Assembly: GCA_029907285.1 (NCBI GenBank)
Contig: JARYMD010000056.1
Span: 1-15,136 of the forward strand
DNA length: 15,136 nucleotides
Source of the DNA: Verrucomicrobiota bacterium
GTDB lineage: Bacteria; Verrucomicrobiota; Verrucomicrobiia; Limisphaerales; J093
Reading direction: 5' to 3'
Position numbers and translations under genes: made by a program. Shown piece after piece: positions 1 to 7,679 of the stretch (positions within the stretch are counted from its first letter, which is position 1; each line of letters opens with the position of its first letter). A model generated the notes under the pieces. The model was not told the DNA's origin. It saw nothing but the letters and a program-made list of their open reading frames with translations, and ran no database searches.

Positions 1-2
1 AA

Positions 3-164
3 TGGGCGGGCGGCCTCAGGGACCGGGAACTGCCTGTGAGCGACGAACAACGGGCCAGCGTCCAGCCCGCCCTCACAAACAGCATTGAACACGTAATCAG
101 CCTCGTCTTTCCAATACACGGCATCGGAGCCAAATCCGCGGCCCCGAAAATCGCCAGTCCTTGA
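3..164. other. Possible end of a neighbouring gene, strand undecided
   Basis: An open frame on the + strand runs in from the window edge and stops with TGA at 162-164, about 60 bases before the acs ATG. Its translation ends in ...FPIHGIGAKSAAPKIASP. The opposite strand is also open, in exact codon register, through the same stretch and reads a protein-like string (...GSDAVYWKDEADYVFNAV...). Because the two frames are codon-aligned reverse complements, purine-N-pyrimidine bias favours both and does not separate them. I recognise neither product. It may be the 3' end of a gene upstream of acs, part of a divergent gene, or non-coding sequence. Confidence 0.25.
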
Positions 165-224
165 CCCAACCAATTTTGTCCAAACCGAAACAAAAAACAC
201 TAACCAGAAACAACTGACAAAACC

Positions 225-2207
225 ATGGCACAACCAAATCAAACCGTATCAACTACTTCGTTGCTCCAGGAAAACCGGGCGTTCCCACCCTCACCCGAGG
301 CGGTGAAACGCGCCCACATAAACGCAGAGCAGTACAAGACTATGTACGAACGCTCAATCAAAGACCCCGACGGGTTCTGGCTTGAGCATTGCAAGATTCT
401 TGACTGGTTCAAACAGCCCACCCTCGGCCGCCGGTATGAGTGGAACACGGCCGCCAGAATCATAAAACACACATGGTTCGAAGACGGCCAGCTCAACGCC
501 TCTTACAATTGCCTTGACCGGCATCTGAAAACCCCGGTGCGCGACAAGGTTGCCATTCTATGGCAGGGTGAACCTGAAGAGGACGTGCGGAAAATCACTT
601 ACGCTCAACTCCATCAGGAAGTGTGCAAGTTCGCCAATGTGCTCAAGTCGCTTGGGATCAAGAAAGGTGACCGCGTTGCGATCTACCTGCCGATGATACC
701 CGAGCTGCCGATTGCGATGTTGGCATGCGCGAGAATCGGGGTCATCCACTCGGTCGTCTTCGGCGGGTTCAGCGCAGAGTCCCTGGCCGGGCGCATTAAC
801 GACTCAACCTGCCGACTCCTTATCACTTCAAACACGTCACTGCGCGCAGGCAAAAGCATCCCTCTCAAGGCAATAGCCGATGACGCTCTCAAGCATTCGC
901 CGTCCGTCGAAAAGGTTATCGTTTTCAAACGAAATGAAACGCCATGCGCAATGACCGCGGAACGCGATCTTTGGTACCACGAGCTCATGGCAAACGCGTC
1001 TCCGGATTGCCAGCCCGAAGTGATGAATGCCGAAGACGTGCTTTTCATGCTTTACACGTCTGGTTCAACAGGCAAACCGAAGGGCGTTGTGCACACAACC
1101 GGCGGTTACCTCGTTCATTGCGCTCTGAGCCACAAGTACATTTTCGACGTGCACGACGACGATGTTTACTGGTGCACCGCGGACATTGGCTGGGTCACCG
1201 GCCACAGCTACATTGTGTACGGCCCGCTTTGCAATGGCGCCACAAGCCTCATGTTCGAAGGCGTCCCAACATTCCCCGACCCGGGCCGGTTCTGGCAGGT
1301 AATACAGAAGTTCAAGGTCACCATCTTCTACACTGCGCCAACAGCCATCCGCTCGCTCATCATGAAAGGCGAAGAATGGCCCAACAAATATGACCTGAGC
1401 AGCTTGCGCATCCTCGGTTCAGTTGGCGAGCCGATAAACCCCGAAGCATGGATGTGGTACTACCGCGTGATCGGCAAGGAACGCTGCCCAATCGTGGACA
1501 CATGGTGGCAAACCGAAACAGGCGGCATTCTCATCACCCCGTTGCCGGGCGCACACACTCTCAAGCCAGGGAGCGCGTCACGCCCGTTCTTCGGCGTCGA
1601 ACCTGTCGTCCTGCGCGATGATGGAAAAGAATGCGCGCCAAACGAGGGCGGCAAGCTGTGCATCAAGAAGCCGTGGCCTGGCATGATGCGGACCACATGG
1701 GGCGATCATGACCGTTTCATTGACACGTACTTCACGATGTATCCAAACATATACTTCACCGGCGACGGCGCGCGCATCGACCAGGACGGCGATTATTGGT
1801 TGATGGGCCGAATCGACGATGTCGTCAACGTGTCCGGCCATCGCATCGGAACCGCAGAGGTCGAGAGCGCCCTCGTAAGCCATCCGAATGTCTCCGAAGC
1901 CGCAGTGGCACCAATGCCGCACGACATCAAAGGCCAGGGCCTTTACGCTTTTGTGACCCTGAAGGAAGGCGTCAAGGAAAGCGAAGAGCTCAAGAAAGAG
2001 CTTGCGTTGCACGTCCGCAAGGAAATCGGCCCAATCGCAGTGCCGGACAAAATCCAGTTTGCACCCGCCCTGCCCAAGACACGATCCGGCAAAATCATGC
2101 GTCGCATTCTGCGCAAGATCGCAGAAAATCAGGTGGATCAAATCGGCGACACCACAACACTCGCCGATCCACACGTGGTCGAAATACTCGTCAAAGGCCG
2201 TCAATAG
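225..2207 (+). CDS. acs: Acetyl-CoA synthetase (AMP-forming)
   Basis: Cytoplasmic acetate:CoA ligase, converting acetate, ATP and CoA to acetyl-CoA, AMP and PPi through acetyl-adenylate. The 660-residue length is that of full bacterial Acs (about 650). Visible motifs are the P-loop-like YTSGSTGKPKG at residues 277-287, WWQTETGG at 427-434, the hinge region GRIDDVVNVSGHRIG from residue 528, and TRSGKIMRR near the C-terminus with Lys623. That Lys matches the catalytic lysine which is reversibly acetylated in Salmonella Acs (Lys609). Trp428 matches the tryptophan (Trp414 there) that restricts the acyl pocket to acetate, so acetate rather than a longer acid is the expected substrate. The ATG at 225 gives the usual N-terminus. 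The leader is A-rich and has no recognisable Shine-Dalgarno sequence. An OFA-type carboxylate transporter gene follows 97 bases downstream, which fits acetate uptake and use. Identification is very secure. Confidence 0.97.
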   Translation: MAQPNQTVSTTSLLQENRAFPPSPEAVKRAHINAEQYKTMYERSIKDPDGFWLEHCKILDWFKQPTLGRRYEWNTAARIIKHTWFEDGQLNASYNCLDRHLKTPVRDKVAILWQGEPEEDVRKITYAQLHQEVCKFANVLKSLGIKKGDRVAIYLPMIPELPIAMLACARIGVIHSVVFGGFSAESLAGRINDSTCRLLITSNTSLRAGKSIPLKAIADDALKHSPSVEKVIVFKRNETPCAMTAERDLWYHELMANASPDCQPEVMNAEDVLFMLYTSGSTGKPKGVVHTTGGYLVHCALSHKYIFDVHDDDVYWCTADIGWVTGHSYIVYGPLCNGATSLMFEGVPTFPDPGRFWQVIQKFKVTIFYTAPTAIRSLIMKGEEWPNKYDLSSLRILGSVGEPINPEAWMWYYRVIGKERCPIVDTWWQTETGGILITPLPGAHTLKPGSASRPFFGVEPVVLRDDGKECAPNEGGKLCIKKPWPGMMRTTWGDHDRFIDTYFTMYPNIYFTGDGARIDQDGDYWLMGRIDDVVNVSGHRIGTAEVESALVSHPNVSEAAVAPMPHDIKGQGLYAFVTLKEGVKESEELKKELALHVRKEIGPIAVPDKIQFAPALPKTRSGKIMRRILRKIAENQVDQIGDTTTLADPHVVEILVKGRQ

Positions 2208-2246
2208 CCGCCTGCACAGCCCTTGGCATGTAACCTAACCAACCAA

Positions 2247-2280
2247 AAGAGTCGGGACGGCGCAATCCGTCCCGGCTCTT
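2247..2280 (+). terminator. Strong hairpin between acs and the MFS gene
   Basis: A 14-bp stem pairs AAGAGTCGGGACGG with CCGTCCCGGCTCTT (one G-U pair) around a 6-base loop. It begins 40 bases after the acs stop and ends 10 bases before the AAGGAG of the next gene. The right arm ends in CTCTT and no long U-tract follows. It may be a partial terminator, a processing site or an mRNA-stabilising structure that sets expression of the transporter below or apart from acs, rather than a full terminator. Confidence 0.6.
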
Positions 2281-2304
2281 GATCCACTGAAAGGAGAATG
2301 CCCC

Positions 2305-3621
2305 ATGGCTACACAGAAAACGATGAACCGCTGGTGGGTCGTTGTCGGCGGAATACTGGTGCAATTGTGCCTCGGCAGCATTTACGCATGGTCTGCGTTC
2401 ACAGGCAAACTCACGGCTGCCAACGGCCCTTTCCATTTCACGAAAACTCAGACCCAGGTGATTTTCTCGGTCGGACTTCTCTCTTTCGCAATTGTCATGG
2501 CACTCGTAGCCGGAAACTGGCAAAAGAAAGTCGGCCCAAGAATCGTCGCGCTCACAGGCGGTTTGGTGCTGGGCCTTGGCTACGTGCTCGGCGGCCTGGT
2601 GGGCAACAGCTTTTGGGGCATTCTCTTCGGCATTGGCGTTTTGGGAGGCGCTGGGATCGGATTGGGTTATGTCTGCCCAATTGCAGCGCTGGTCAAGTGG
2701 TTCCCTGACAAGAAAGGCATGATTACAGGCCTTGCGGTGGCCGGATTCGGCTTTGGCGCTCTGTTGTGGATCAAGCTCACAAGCGGCTTCAAATTCGGCA
2801 GCATCGACCTCACGAAAGGATGGACCGGCCTCTACGGCATGGGCTGGACGGTAAGCAAAGTGTGGATTCTCTACGGCATTCTCTTTGCCGTCATCGTTGG
2901 GCTCGGCTCAATCGCGCTCGTTAATCCACCCGAAGGTTGGAAACCCGATGGCTGGAACCCGCCGTCAGGCGCAACCGCAAGCAGCACCGGCGGGGTCGAG
3001 TTCGCCCCAAAACAAATGGCCCGCACCGCCCAGTTCTGGAAGCTTTTCCTCACGTTCTTCGTGGGCGCCACCGCCGGCTTAATGGTGATAGGAGTCATCC
3101 AATTGTTCGGCAAAGATGCGCTCACTGCCCATGGCACTCCCGCCGACCGCGCCGACATCATCACCGGCACCGCAATGGGGCTCTTCTTCGCGCTGTTGAA
3201 CGGCCTCGGCCGAATCATCTGGGGCACCCTGTCGGATAAAATGGGCCGCAAAGCAGCCATCGCAACAATGACCGGGCTTCAAGGTCTGATGATGATCCTG
3301 TTCTACTTTATCGGCGGGCGAGAGCTCGGACTGTACCTTGGCGCCGCAATCATCGGGTTCAACTTCGGCGGCAACTTCGCCCTCTTCCCCGCAGCAACAG
3401 CCGATTATTTCGGGAACAAGAGCGTAGGCATAAATTATCCGTGGGTGTTCATGGCATACGGCGTCGGCGGCGTGGTCGGGCCCGTGCTCGGCGGTGTGAT
3501 GGGCGATGCCAAAGCATGGATGTGGGCGTTTGTCCCGGCAGGCGTGGCGTGCCTTGTGATGGCAGCAGTCGCCCTGACCTTGTGCCCGCCAACCCTTCTA
3601 AAGGAACAAAAGCAAGCCTGA
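2305..3621 (+). CDS. OFA-family MFS carboxylate transporter
   Basis: Inner-membrane transporter of the major facilitator superfamily, oxalate/formate antiporter (OFA) group. The 438-residue length and about 12 hydrophobic segments fit. The N-terminus carries the characteristic QLCLGSIYAWSAF at residues 20-32. The mid-protein loop has GTLSDKMGRK at about 307-316, the MFS motif-A equivalent, and a glycine-rich NFGGNFALFPAATADYFG stretch follows, typical of the second half of OFA proteins. The start is fixed by AAGGAG at 2291-2296, 8 bases before the ATG. OFA proteins move small mono- or dicarboxylates; the exact substrate (acetate, formate, oxalate, lactate or pyruvate) cannot be read from sequence. 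Its position directly behind acs suggests acetate or a related acid. The loop at about residues 150-175 is rather long for the family. The family call is secure and the substrate is inference. Confidence 0.88.
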   Translation: MATQKTMNRWWVVVGGILVQLCLGSIYAWSAFTGKLTAANGPFHFTKTQTQVIFSVGLLSFAIVMALVAGNWQKKVGPRIVALTGGLVLGLGYVLGGLVGNSFWGILFGIGVLGGAGIGLGYVCPIAALVKWFPDKKGMITGLAVAGFGFGALLWIKLTSGFKFGSIDLTKGWTGLYGMGWTVSKVWILYGILFAVIVGLGSIALVNPPEGWKPDGWNPPSGATASSTGGVEFAPKQMARTAQFWKLFLTFFVGATAGLMVIGVIQLFGKDALTAHGTPADRADIITGTAMGLFFALLNGLGRIIWGTLSDKMGRKAAIATMTGLQGLMMILFYFIGGRELGLYLGAAIIGFNFGGNFALFPAATADYFGNKSVGINYPWVFMAYGVGGVVGPVLGGVMGDAKAWMWAFVPAGVACLVMAAVALTLCPPTLLKEQKQA

Positions 3622-3696
3622 CTCTTTCCCTGGCACACTTGGTTTGTTGTGAGTTTGTTGTGAAATTGGGCTTTTGATCTAACAAGGAGTTAACAA

Positions 3697-5052
3697 ATGC
3701 AGCGAAAAACGAACGGTTCAATCGAAATTGTTTCAGAGAATAACAGGTTAAACATCCCAACTGCCCGGAGCCAAACGCTCCGTTTCACACTCTGCTGCCT
3801 TTGCAGCGTGGCCACCACCTGCGCAGCCGGTGATAACCCGTGGCAGTTCAAAGCCGATGCCACTGTGAAGGAAACCTACGACAGTAACGTTTATCTTCAG
3901 GACACCGACCCCGGTGTCCCGGGCGCAATGCCCGCAGAAAAAGGCTCATGGATCACAACTTTCACCCCGCGGGTATCGTTCGATTACGCGCCCTGCGATC
4001 TCTTGCACACAACCGTCTCTTACGCCCCTGATTTTGTCGTCTTCCACAACGCTCACTCCGAAGACTATTTCGCCCACAGAGGCGGTCTGACGCTGAGCGA
4101 CAAAGCTGAAGACATCGTTTGGGAACAGGCAAACACCATTGTCTTCACCGATGGCAGCCATCTTGGACCGCTCTTCGCAAAACCACAGGACGTGCCGGCA
4201 GTCGGCGGCATTCCGTTGCGCGAACGCCGTGACGCATTGCTCTATCGCGGCAGTTTCAAATTGACATGGACAGTCGGTGATTTCTTCGTCCGTCCCGTTG
4301 GCTCCGCCTACATTCACGATTTTCGGACGACCCAGAAGCTCAAAGCAGAAGTGCCTGACCCCTTCATATACGTCAATTTCAACGACAGACAGGACGTCAA
4401 CGGCGGCGTTGATCTCGGATACAAAATCGCTGAGAAAACCCACCTTGTCGCCGGGTACCGCTACGGGCGTCAAGACCAGTACCGCGGACCGTCTATCTTC
4501 GACCCCACAAAGTTCGCCGACAGCCCATTTGACAGTGAGTATCATCGCGCACTGGCCGGCATCGAAGGCACGCCGTTCCCGTGGCTGAAACTTGCAGTTC
4601 TTGGCGGCCCCGACATCCGCACATGGTCGGACCGTGCGCATGAGGTCCCTCGTTTCCATCCGGCCGAAATGCTCTACTGGATTGATGCGAACGTGACAGT
4701 CCTGCCAACAAAGGCCGATACAATCACACTGTTCAACCGACGCTATGAACAGCCTGCTTTCACAAGCCAAAGCGTCTATGAAGACATTACCTACGGGCTC
4801 ACATGGAGACATAAGTTCGACCAGCACTGGGCCGCTGCCGCAGGTTTTCAGGCCTACCTCGGCGATTGGCAAGCGCCCGTAAACCGCGAAGACTGGATTT
4901 ACACGCCAAGCGCGTCCCTGAGCTACACATGGCAGAAGCTCACCGCAGAGCTGGCTTGGTCATACGACTGGGTTGAAAGTCTTGTTCCAAACACCAAAGG
5001 CCGTGAGTTCACACGCCATTTGGCCACTCTCGGCATCAAGTATTCCTTCTGA
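3697..5052 (+). CDS. Outer-membrane beta-barrel protein (porin-like)
   Basis: Secreted protein of 451 residues predicted to form an outer-membrane barrel. A long polar N-terminal stretch leads into a hydrophobic core (LRFTLCCLCSVATTCAAG, about residues 28-45), read as a signal peptide with cleavage near Ala-Ala-Gly. The mature start contains TYDSNVYLQD (from residue 60), a signature I associate with putative beta-barrel porin 2 (BBP2) proteins. The rest alternates hydrophobic and polar residues with many aromatic pairs, ending in the terminal Phe (GIKYSF) recognised by the BAM machinery. The start is supported by AAGGAG at 3685-3690, 7 bases from the ATG. The gene lies 75 bases behind the transporter with no clear terminator between, so co-expression is likely. 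It could supply the outer-membrane step for carboxylate uptake, but the sequence does not show this directly. It may also be a non-porin barrel of unknown role. Confidence 0.7.
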   Translation: MQRKTNGSIEIVSENNRLNIPTARSQTLRFTLCCLCSVATTCAAGDNPWQFKADATVKETYDSNVYLQDTDPGVPGAMPAEKGSWITTFTPRVSFDYAPCDLLHTTVSYAPDFVVFHNAHSEDYFAHRGGLTLSDKAEDIVWEQANTIVFTDGSHLGPLFAKPQDVPAVGGIPLRERRDALLYRGSFKLTWTVGDFFVRPVGSAYIHDFRTTQKLKAEVPDPFIYVNFNDRQDVNGGVDLGYKIAEKTHLVAGYRYGRQDQYRGPSIFDPTKFADSPFDSEYHRALAGIEGTPFPWLKLAVLGGPDIRTWSDRAHEVPRFHPAEMLYWIDANVTVLPTKADTITLFNRRYEQPAFTSQSVYEDITYGLTWRHKFDQHWAAAAGFQAYLGDWQAPVNREDWIYTPSASLSYTWQKLTAELAWSYDWVESLVPNTKGREFTRHLATLGIKYSF

Positions 5053-5118
5053 CATCGCGTTTGTTTGGAAAACTCGTTTCTAGCTGATCACCGGCACGTT
5101 GGGTCTGGATTCGCTCCC

Positions 5119-5146
5119 TTGACACACTGCCGGCCGGGTCTATAGT
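5119..5146 (+). promoter_or_regulatory. Sigma-70-type promoter of kamA, likely leaderless
   Basis: A perfect -35 box TTGACA (5119-5124) and a good -10 box TATAGT (5141-5146) are separated by 16 bases. Transcription would start about 6-8 bases after the -10 box, at about 5152-5155, which coincides with the kamA ATG at 5155. No Shine-Dalgarno sequence precedes this ATG. This suggests kamA is transcribed separately from the barrel gene, as a leaderless or nearly leaderless mRNA. Confidence 0.65.
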
Positions 5147-5154
5147 TGCTCACA

Positions 5155-6363
5155 ATGTTGGAAGTCGAACCTTCTTCGCAAATCGAAGAGCCTCCCTTAT
5201 CCCGGTCAGCGGAGGATTTGAAAGAGTTTGTGTCAGCAGGCCAAGGCCGTTGGGCCGACTTGCCCGCAAGCCAGTGGCAGGACTGGCGTTGGCAGCTCCA
5301 AAACAGAATCACTTCCTACGAACAGTTGGAGGGATTGGCGCCCAACCTCGCGCCCGAAGAACGGGCAGGCGCCCTCGCCGCCAGCAGAAAACTGGCAATG
5401 TCAATCACGCCGTACTTCTTCAACCTCATCGACTTCAAAGACCCGGGCTGCCCAATCAGACGACAGGTGATACCTCGCGTCGAGGAAACACAATCCGCCC
5501 CGGGCGAATTGACAGACCCATGCGACGAAGACAGCCATTCGCCAGTGCCAGGCCTTGTTCACGGATACCCTGATCGCGTGCTGATGCTGGTAACCGACCG
5601 CTGCGCGTCATATTGCCGGTATTGCACACGCTCGCGGCTTGTAGGACGCGCCCCAACTGAGTCATTCGAAAGCCGGCTGGACCAGCAGATCGATTATATT
5701 TCGCGAACACCAGCGGTGCGGGATGTCCTGCTAAGCGGCGGCGACCCCCTTCTGCTCAACGATCAAAAACTCGAATCGATTCTGGAGAGGTTGCGCGCCA
5801 TCCGCCACGTCGAGTTCCTCCGGATTGGCACCCGGGTTCCAATTTTCCTCCCGCAACGGATCACAAAGGAACTCTGCGCAATTCTTCGCAGGTTCCATCC
5901 GCTCTTTATCAGCATTCACTCCAACCACCCTCGAGAGTTGACCGTCGAGGCGCGAACGGCCTTGGAACGACTGGCTGACGCCGGCATTCCCCTCGGGAAT
6001 CAGTCCGTGCTGCTGCGCGGCGTCAATGACAACCCCGACGTCATGAAAGCGCATGTCCAGAAGCTCCTCATGTGCAGAGTCCGCCCTTACTATCTTTACC
6101 AGTGCGATCCTGTCCATGGCACCGCGCATTTGCGGACCAGTGTCAACACCGGCCTGCAGATAATGCGCAGTCTGCGCGGCCATACGACCGGATACGCAGT
6201 CCCTGCTTACGTCATAGACGCACCAGGCGGCGGCGGCAAAGTGCCGATCTGCGAAGACTCAGTGCTGAGCTGGACCACTGACAGAATCCTGATCCGCAAC
6301 TACGAGGGGCGCATTTTCGAGTACCGACAGTTGCCGTCGCACAAGCCCGGCAGCCACCAATAG
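5155..6363 (+). CDS. kamA: Lysine 2,3-aminomutase (KamA, radical SAM)
   Basis: Radical-SAM, PLP-dependent enzyme interconverting L-lysine and L-beta-lysine; 402 residues from the ATG at 5155. The iron-sulfur motif is CASYCRYC with Cys150, Cys154 and Cys157. CDPVHG places Asp318 and DAPGGGGK places Asp355 and the PLP lysine Lys362. The 37-residue gap between the two Asp residues equals that between Asp293 and Asp330, which hold the substrate epsilon-amino group in the clostridial enzyme, and Lys362 matches its Lys337. This favours free lysine as substrate over the EpmB type acting on elongation factor P. A TTG nine bases upstream (5146) is in frame, but it overlaps the -10 box, so ATG is preferred. 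No ablB-like acetyltransferase or lysine-fermentation gene lies next to it. Beta-lysine could serve as osmolyte precursor, antibiotic precursor or catabolic intermediate; context does not decide. Confidence 0.9.
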   Translation: MLEVEPSSQIEEPPLSRSAEDLKEFVSAGQGRWADLPASQWQDWRWQLQNRITSYEQLEGLAPNLAPEERAGALAASRKLAMSITPYFFNLIDFKDPGCPIRRQVIPRVEETQSAPGELTDPCDEDSHSPVPGLVHGYPDRVLMLVTDRCASYCRYCTRSRLVGRAPTESFESRLDQQIDYISRTPAVRDVLLSGGDPLLLNDQKLESILERLRAIRHVEFLRIGTRVPIFLPQRITKELCAILRRFHPLFISIHSNHPRELTVEARTALERLADAGIPLGNQSVLLRGVNDNPDVMKAHVQKLLMCRVRPYYLYQCDPVHGTAHLRTSVNTGLQIMRSLRGHTTGYAVPAYVIDAPGGGGKVPICEDSVLSWTTDRILIRNYEGRIFEYRQLPSHKPGSHQ

Positions 6364-6517
6364 GATAAAACGCGCTCGTGCCTTCATGACATCCAACCAT
6401 GCGCTCTTCCATCAACCATGTCGTTGTCCCGCTCGTCCGTCATAGCGCCAACGCCGCAACCCATTCCAGCGCATCCTTAACGACCCGGCGGGTTAACTGA
6501 TCTGAACGCTCAACGGC

Positions 6518-6587
6518 GCCGCGGGTTTGCCACGCCAATGGCCTCGCCTGCCCGCGGCCGTCAGAGTCCCGCCTTTAGGCGGCTTTT
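6518..6587 (+). repeat. Palindrome plus terminator-like hairpin, module A copy 1
   Basis: GCCGCGGG (6518-6525) pairs with CCCGCGGC (6551-6558) around a loop that itself contains GCCA...TGGC. Eleven bases later CCGCC-TTTA-GGCGG (6569-6582) is followed by CTTTT, which looks like an intrinsic terminator and could end kamA transcription. The whole block recurs at 14903-14972 with identical internal spacing. Confidence 0.75.
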
Positions 6588-6619
6588 CAACTGAACAGTC
6601 ATTGTGCAGTTACACCTCT

Positions 6620-6654
6620 GTACGTTGTACGTTGAGCGTTGTACGTTGTACGTT
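6620..6654 (+). repeat. Five-unit heptanucleotide array, forward
   Basis: Five contiguous 7-bp units: GTACGTT, GTACGTT, GAGCGTT, GTACGTT, GTACGTT, then CCC. The copy at 15004-15038 also has exactly five units with GAGCGTT in the central position. Together they give the consensus GNRCGTT. Confidence 0.85.
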
Positions 6655-6669
6655 CCCAACCAGACGCAC

Positions 6670-6740
6670 AGCCCCGTAGTGGCGGCATCTTTGTAGCAGG
6701 CCAGCCCCTGACAACCTCGTGAGCCCCGTAGGGGCGACAT
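6670..6740 (-). repeat. Double-hairpin unit, copy 1 (minus strand)
   Basis: Read on the minus strand, ATGTC-GCCCC-TAC-GGGGC-T (6740-6722) is followed after a spacer ending CTACAAAG by ATGCC-GCCAC-TAC-GGGGC-T (6688-6670). It is a degenerate copy of the same two-hairpin unit seen on the plus strand at 6800-6868 and 14752-14820. The second stem has one A-G mismatch. Confidence 0.75.
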
Positions 6741-6799
6741 CAAACCCACCGCAGTCCCGGCAACGCAACCAACCGGTTTGTACATGCACCTCGAGTGCG

Positions 6800-6868
6800 A
6801 TGCCGCTCCTACGGAGTTTGTCCGGTTTGCGGTCCCATCCACTACAAATATGTCGGCCCCAGGGGCCT
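6800..6868 (+). repeat. Double-hairpin unit, copy 2
   Basis: ATGCC-GCTCC-TAC-GGAGT-T (6800-6818) and ATGTC-GGCCC-CAG-GGGCC-T (6850-6868) lie exactly 50 bases apart, the second preceded by ACTACAAAT. It sits within a longer block (about 6756-6890) that matches 14708-14842, including CGCAACCAACCGGTTTGT upstream and CAACAGACAAC-like sequence downstream. Confidence 0.8.
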
Positions 6869-6910
6869 TGGCTCTTGTCAACAGACAACTCAAGTGGGCC
6901 AAGTGACAAG

Positions 6911-6945
6911 AAATTTCAACATCCAACGTTCAACTCACAACGTAC
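6911..6945 (-). repeat. Heptanucleotide array, reverse orientation
   Basis: Degenerate 7-bp units AAATTTC, AACATCC, AACGTTC, AACTCAC, AACGTAC in phase, the reverse complement of the GNRCGTT family. With the forward array at 6620-6654 it brackets the double-hairpin units as an inverted pair. Confidence 0.65.
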
Positions 6946-6988
6946 GATGCAAACAACGTGCCTGGCACTTTATTTCTGCTTTCTTCTG

Positions 6989-7071
6989 AATCTGACAGGG
7001 ATTCCCCGCAGATTTCGTCAGCCACAGATTAATCCGCTGGGCCAATCTGCGCGCCATGCCGAAATCTGTGG
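6989..7071. repeat. CAGATT / AATCTG cluster
   Basis: Five copies of CAGATT or its complement AATCTG occur within about 80 bases, at 6989, 7009, 7025, 7044 and 7063. The outer pair CCACAGATT (7022-7030) and AATCTGTGG (7063-7071) can form a 9-bp stem. No copy was noticed elsewhere in the window. Confidence 0.65.
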
Positions 7072-7083
7072 GGATATCAGCGA

Positions 7084-7132
7084 GACCGTAGACCATAGAC
7101 CTGCGACACGGGACAGAAGACAGGAGTCAGGG
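7084..7132 (+). repeat. Seven-unit GAC heptad array, copy 1
   Basis: Seven contiguous 7-bp units, each starting GAC or GTC: GACCGTA, GACCATA, GACCTGC, GACACGG, GACAGAA, GACAGGA, GTCAGGG. It is followed by GGCAGCAACAAGAGTCTCCA-type sequence down to ACCAGCCTGG at about 7218. The same seven-unit array and downstream sequence recur at 10600-10731. Confidence 0.8.
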
Positions 7133-7221
7133 GGCAGCAACAAGAGTCTCCATTGTAATCACGGTCGCCAGTCCGCACGCGTTTAGAAGGGCCAAAGGCC
7201 CGGTCTATACCAGCCTGGCCT

Positions 7222-7304
7222 GGATATCTCACCGGAATGAAGCTTTGAGTGTCTTGGTCTTGTCAGGCGGTGAGATTTCCGGGCCAAGGAAACCCGCGCC
7301 TACA
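7222..7304 (+). repeat. GTGAGATTTCC inverted-repeat element, copy 1
   Basis: GGATATCTCACCG (7222-7234) and CGGTGAGATTTCC (7268-7280) are inverted copies matching at 12 of 13 positions. They are followed by GG-CCAAGGAAACCCGCGCC-TACAC. The same element occurs in inverted orientation at about 14596-14680, where the stem is a perfect 18 bp. Confidence 0.75.
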
Positions 7305-7314
7305 CGAGAGAAAT

Positions 7315-7340
7315 GCGGCCGGGGACGGCCGCGCTCCCGG
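7315..7340 (+). repeat. GCGGCCG palindrome, copy 1
   Basis: GCGGCCG-GGGA-CGGCCGC is a perfect 7-bp stem with a 4-base loop, followed by GCTCCCGG. The copy at 10935-10960 differs by one loop base. Confidence 0.75.
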
Positions 7341-7397
7341 AGCCGTTGCCTTTTCCAGCGCGCCGACACGACCTCAGCGGTTGTTCTGCACCTCATG

Positions 7398-7463
7398 TTT
7401 CTGCCACACATCTTTCTGCCACTGCTTTTTCCTCTTCTTTCGGTTCTTTCTGTTGGCAGAAAG
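7398..7463. repeat. TTTCTGCCA direct and inverted repeats
   Basis: TTTCTGCCA occurs at 7398 and again 15 bases later within CTTTCTGCCA (7412-7421). The latter is perfectly complementary to TGGCAGAAAG at 7454-7463, giving a 10-bp stem with a pyrimidine-rich loop of 32 bases. Confidence 0.6.
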
Positions 7464-7567
7464 GGGCGAAAAGAGGCCAATGCAGGAAGCGCATCTATTT
7501 GGGGCCTTTGCGGTTCAGATGTGGCGGGTCGAGGAGGGGCGTGGTCCGGCGAGGTTGTTTATCACGA

Positions 7568-7605
7568 CGCGTTTTTCGCGTATTTCTCATGTATTTCGCG
7601 GTTCA
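7568..7605 (+). repeat. CGCGTNTTY nonamer array, copy 1
   Basis: CGCGTTTTT and CGCGTATTT are adjacent 9-bp units, followed by a degenerate 11-base unit and CGCGGTTCA. The better-preserved copy is at 10978-11013. Confidence 0.6.
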
Positions 7606-7679
7606 GCGCTCAACATGGAACCGTGAGCATTGAAATGCGGTGGAATGCGAAATCGGCCACGCCAGGTTGTTTTCCTCCA

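Noticed and set aside
1578..2204. 208-codon minus-strand frame
   Set aside because: Antisense to acs, which is fully conserved through this interval.
3946..4872. 308-codon minus-strand frame
   Set aside because: Shadow of the beta-barrel gene, which has a signal peptide, RBS and a terminal Phe on the plus strand.
5146..5154. Upstream TTG start for kamA
   Set aside because: It overlaps the -10 box and lacks an RBS; the ATG at 5155 fits the predicted transcription start.
6620..6945. CRISPR-like array
   Set aside because: Units are contiguous 7-mers without spacers, and no cas genes are present.
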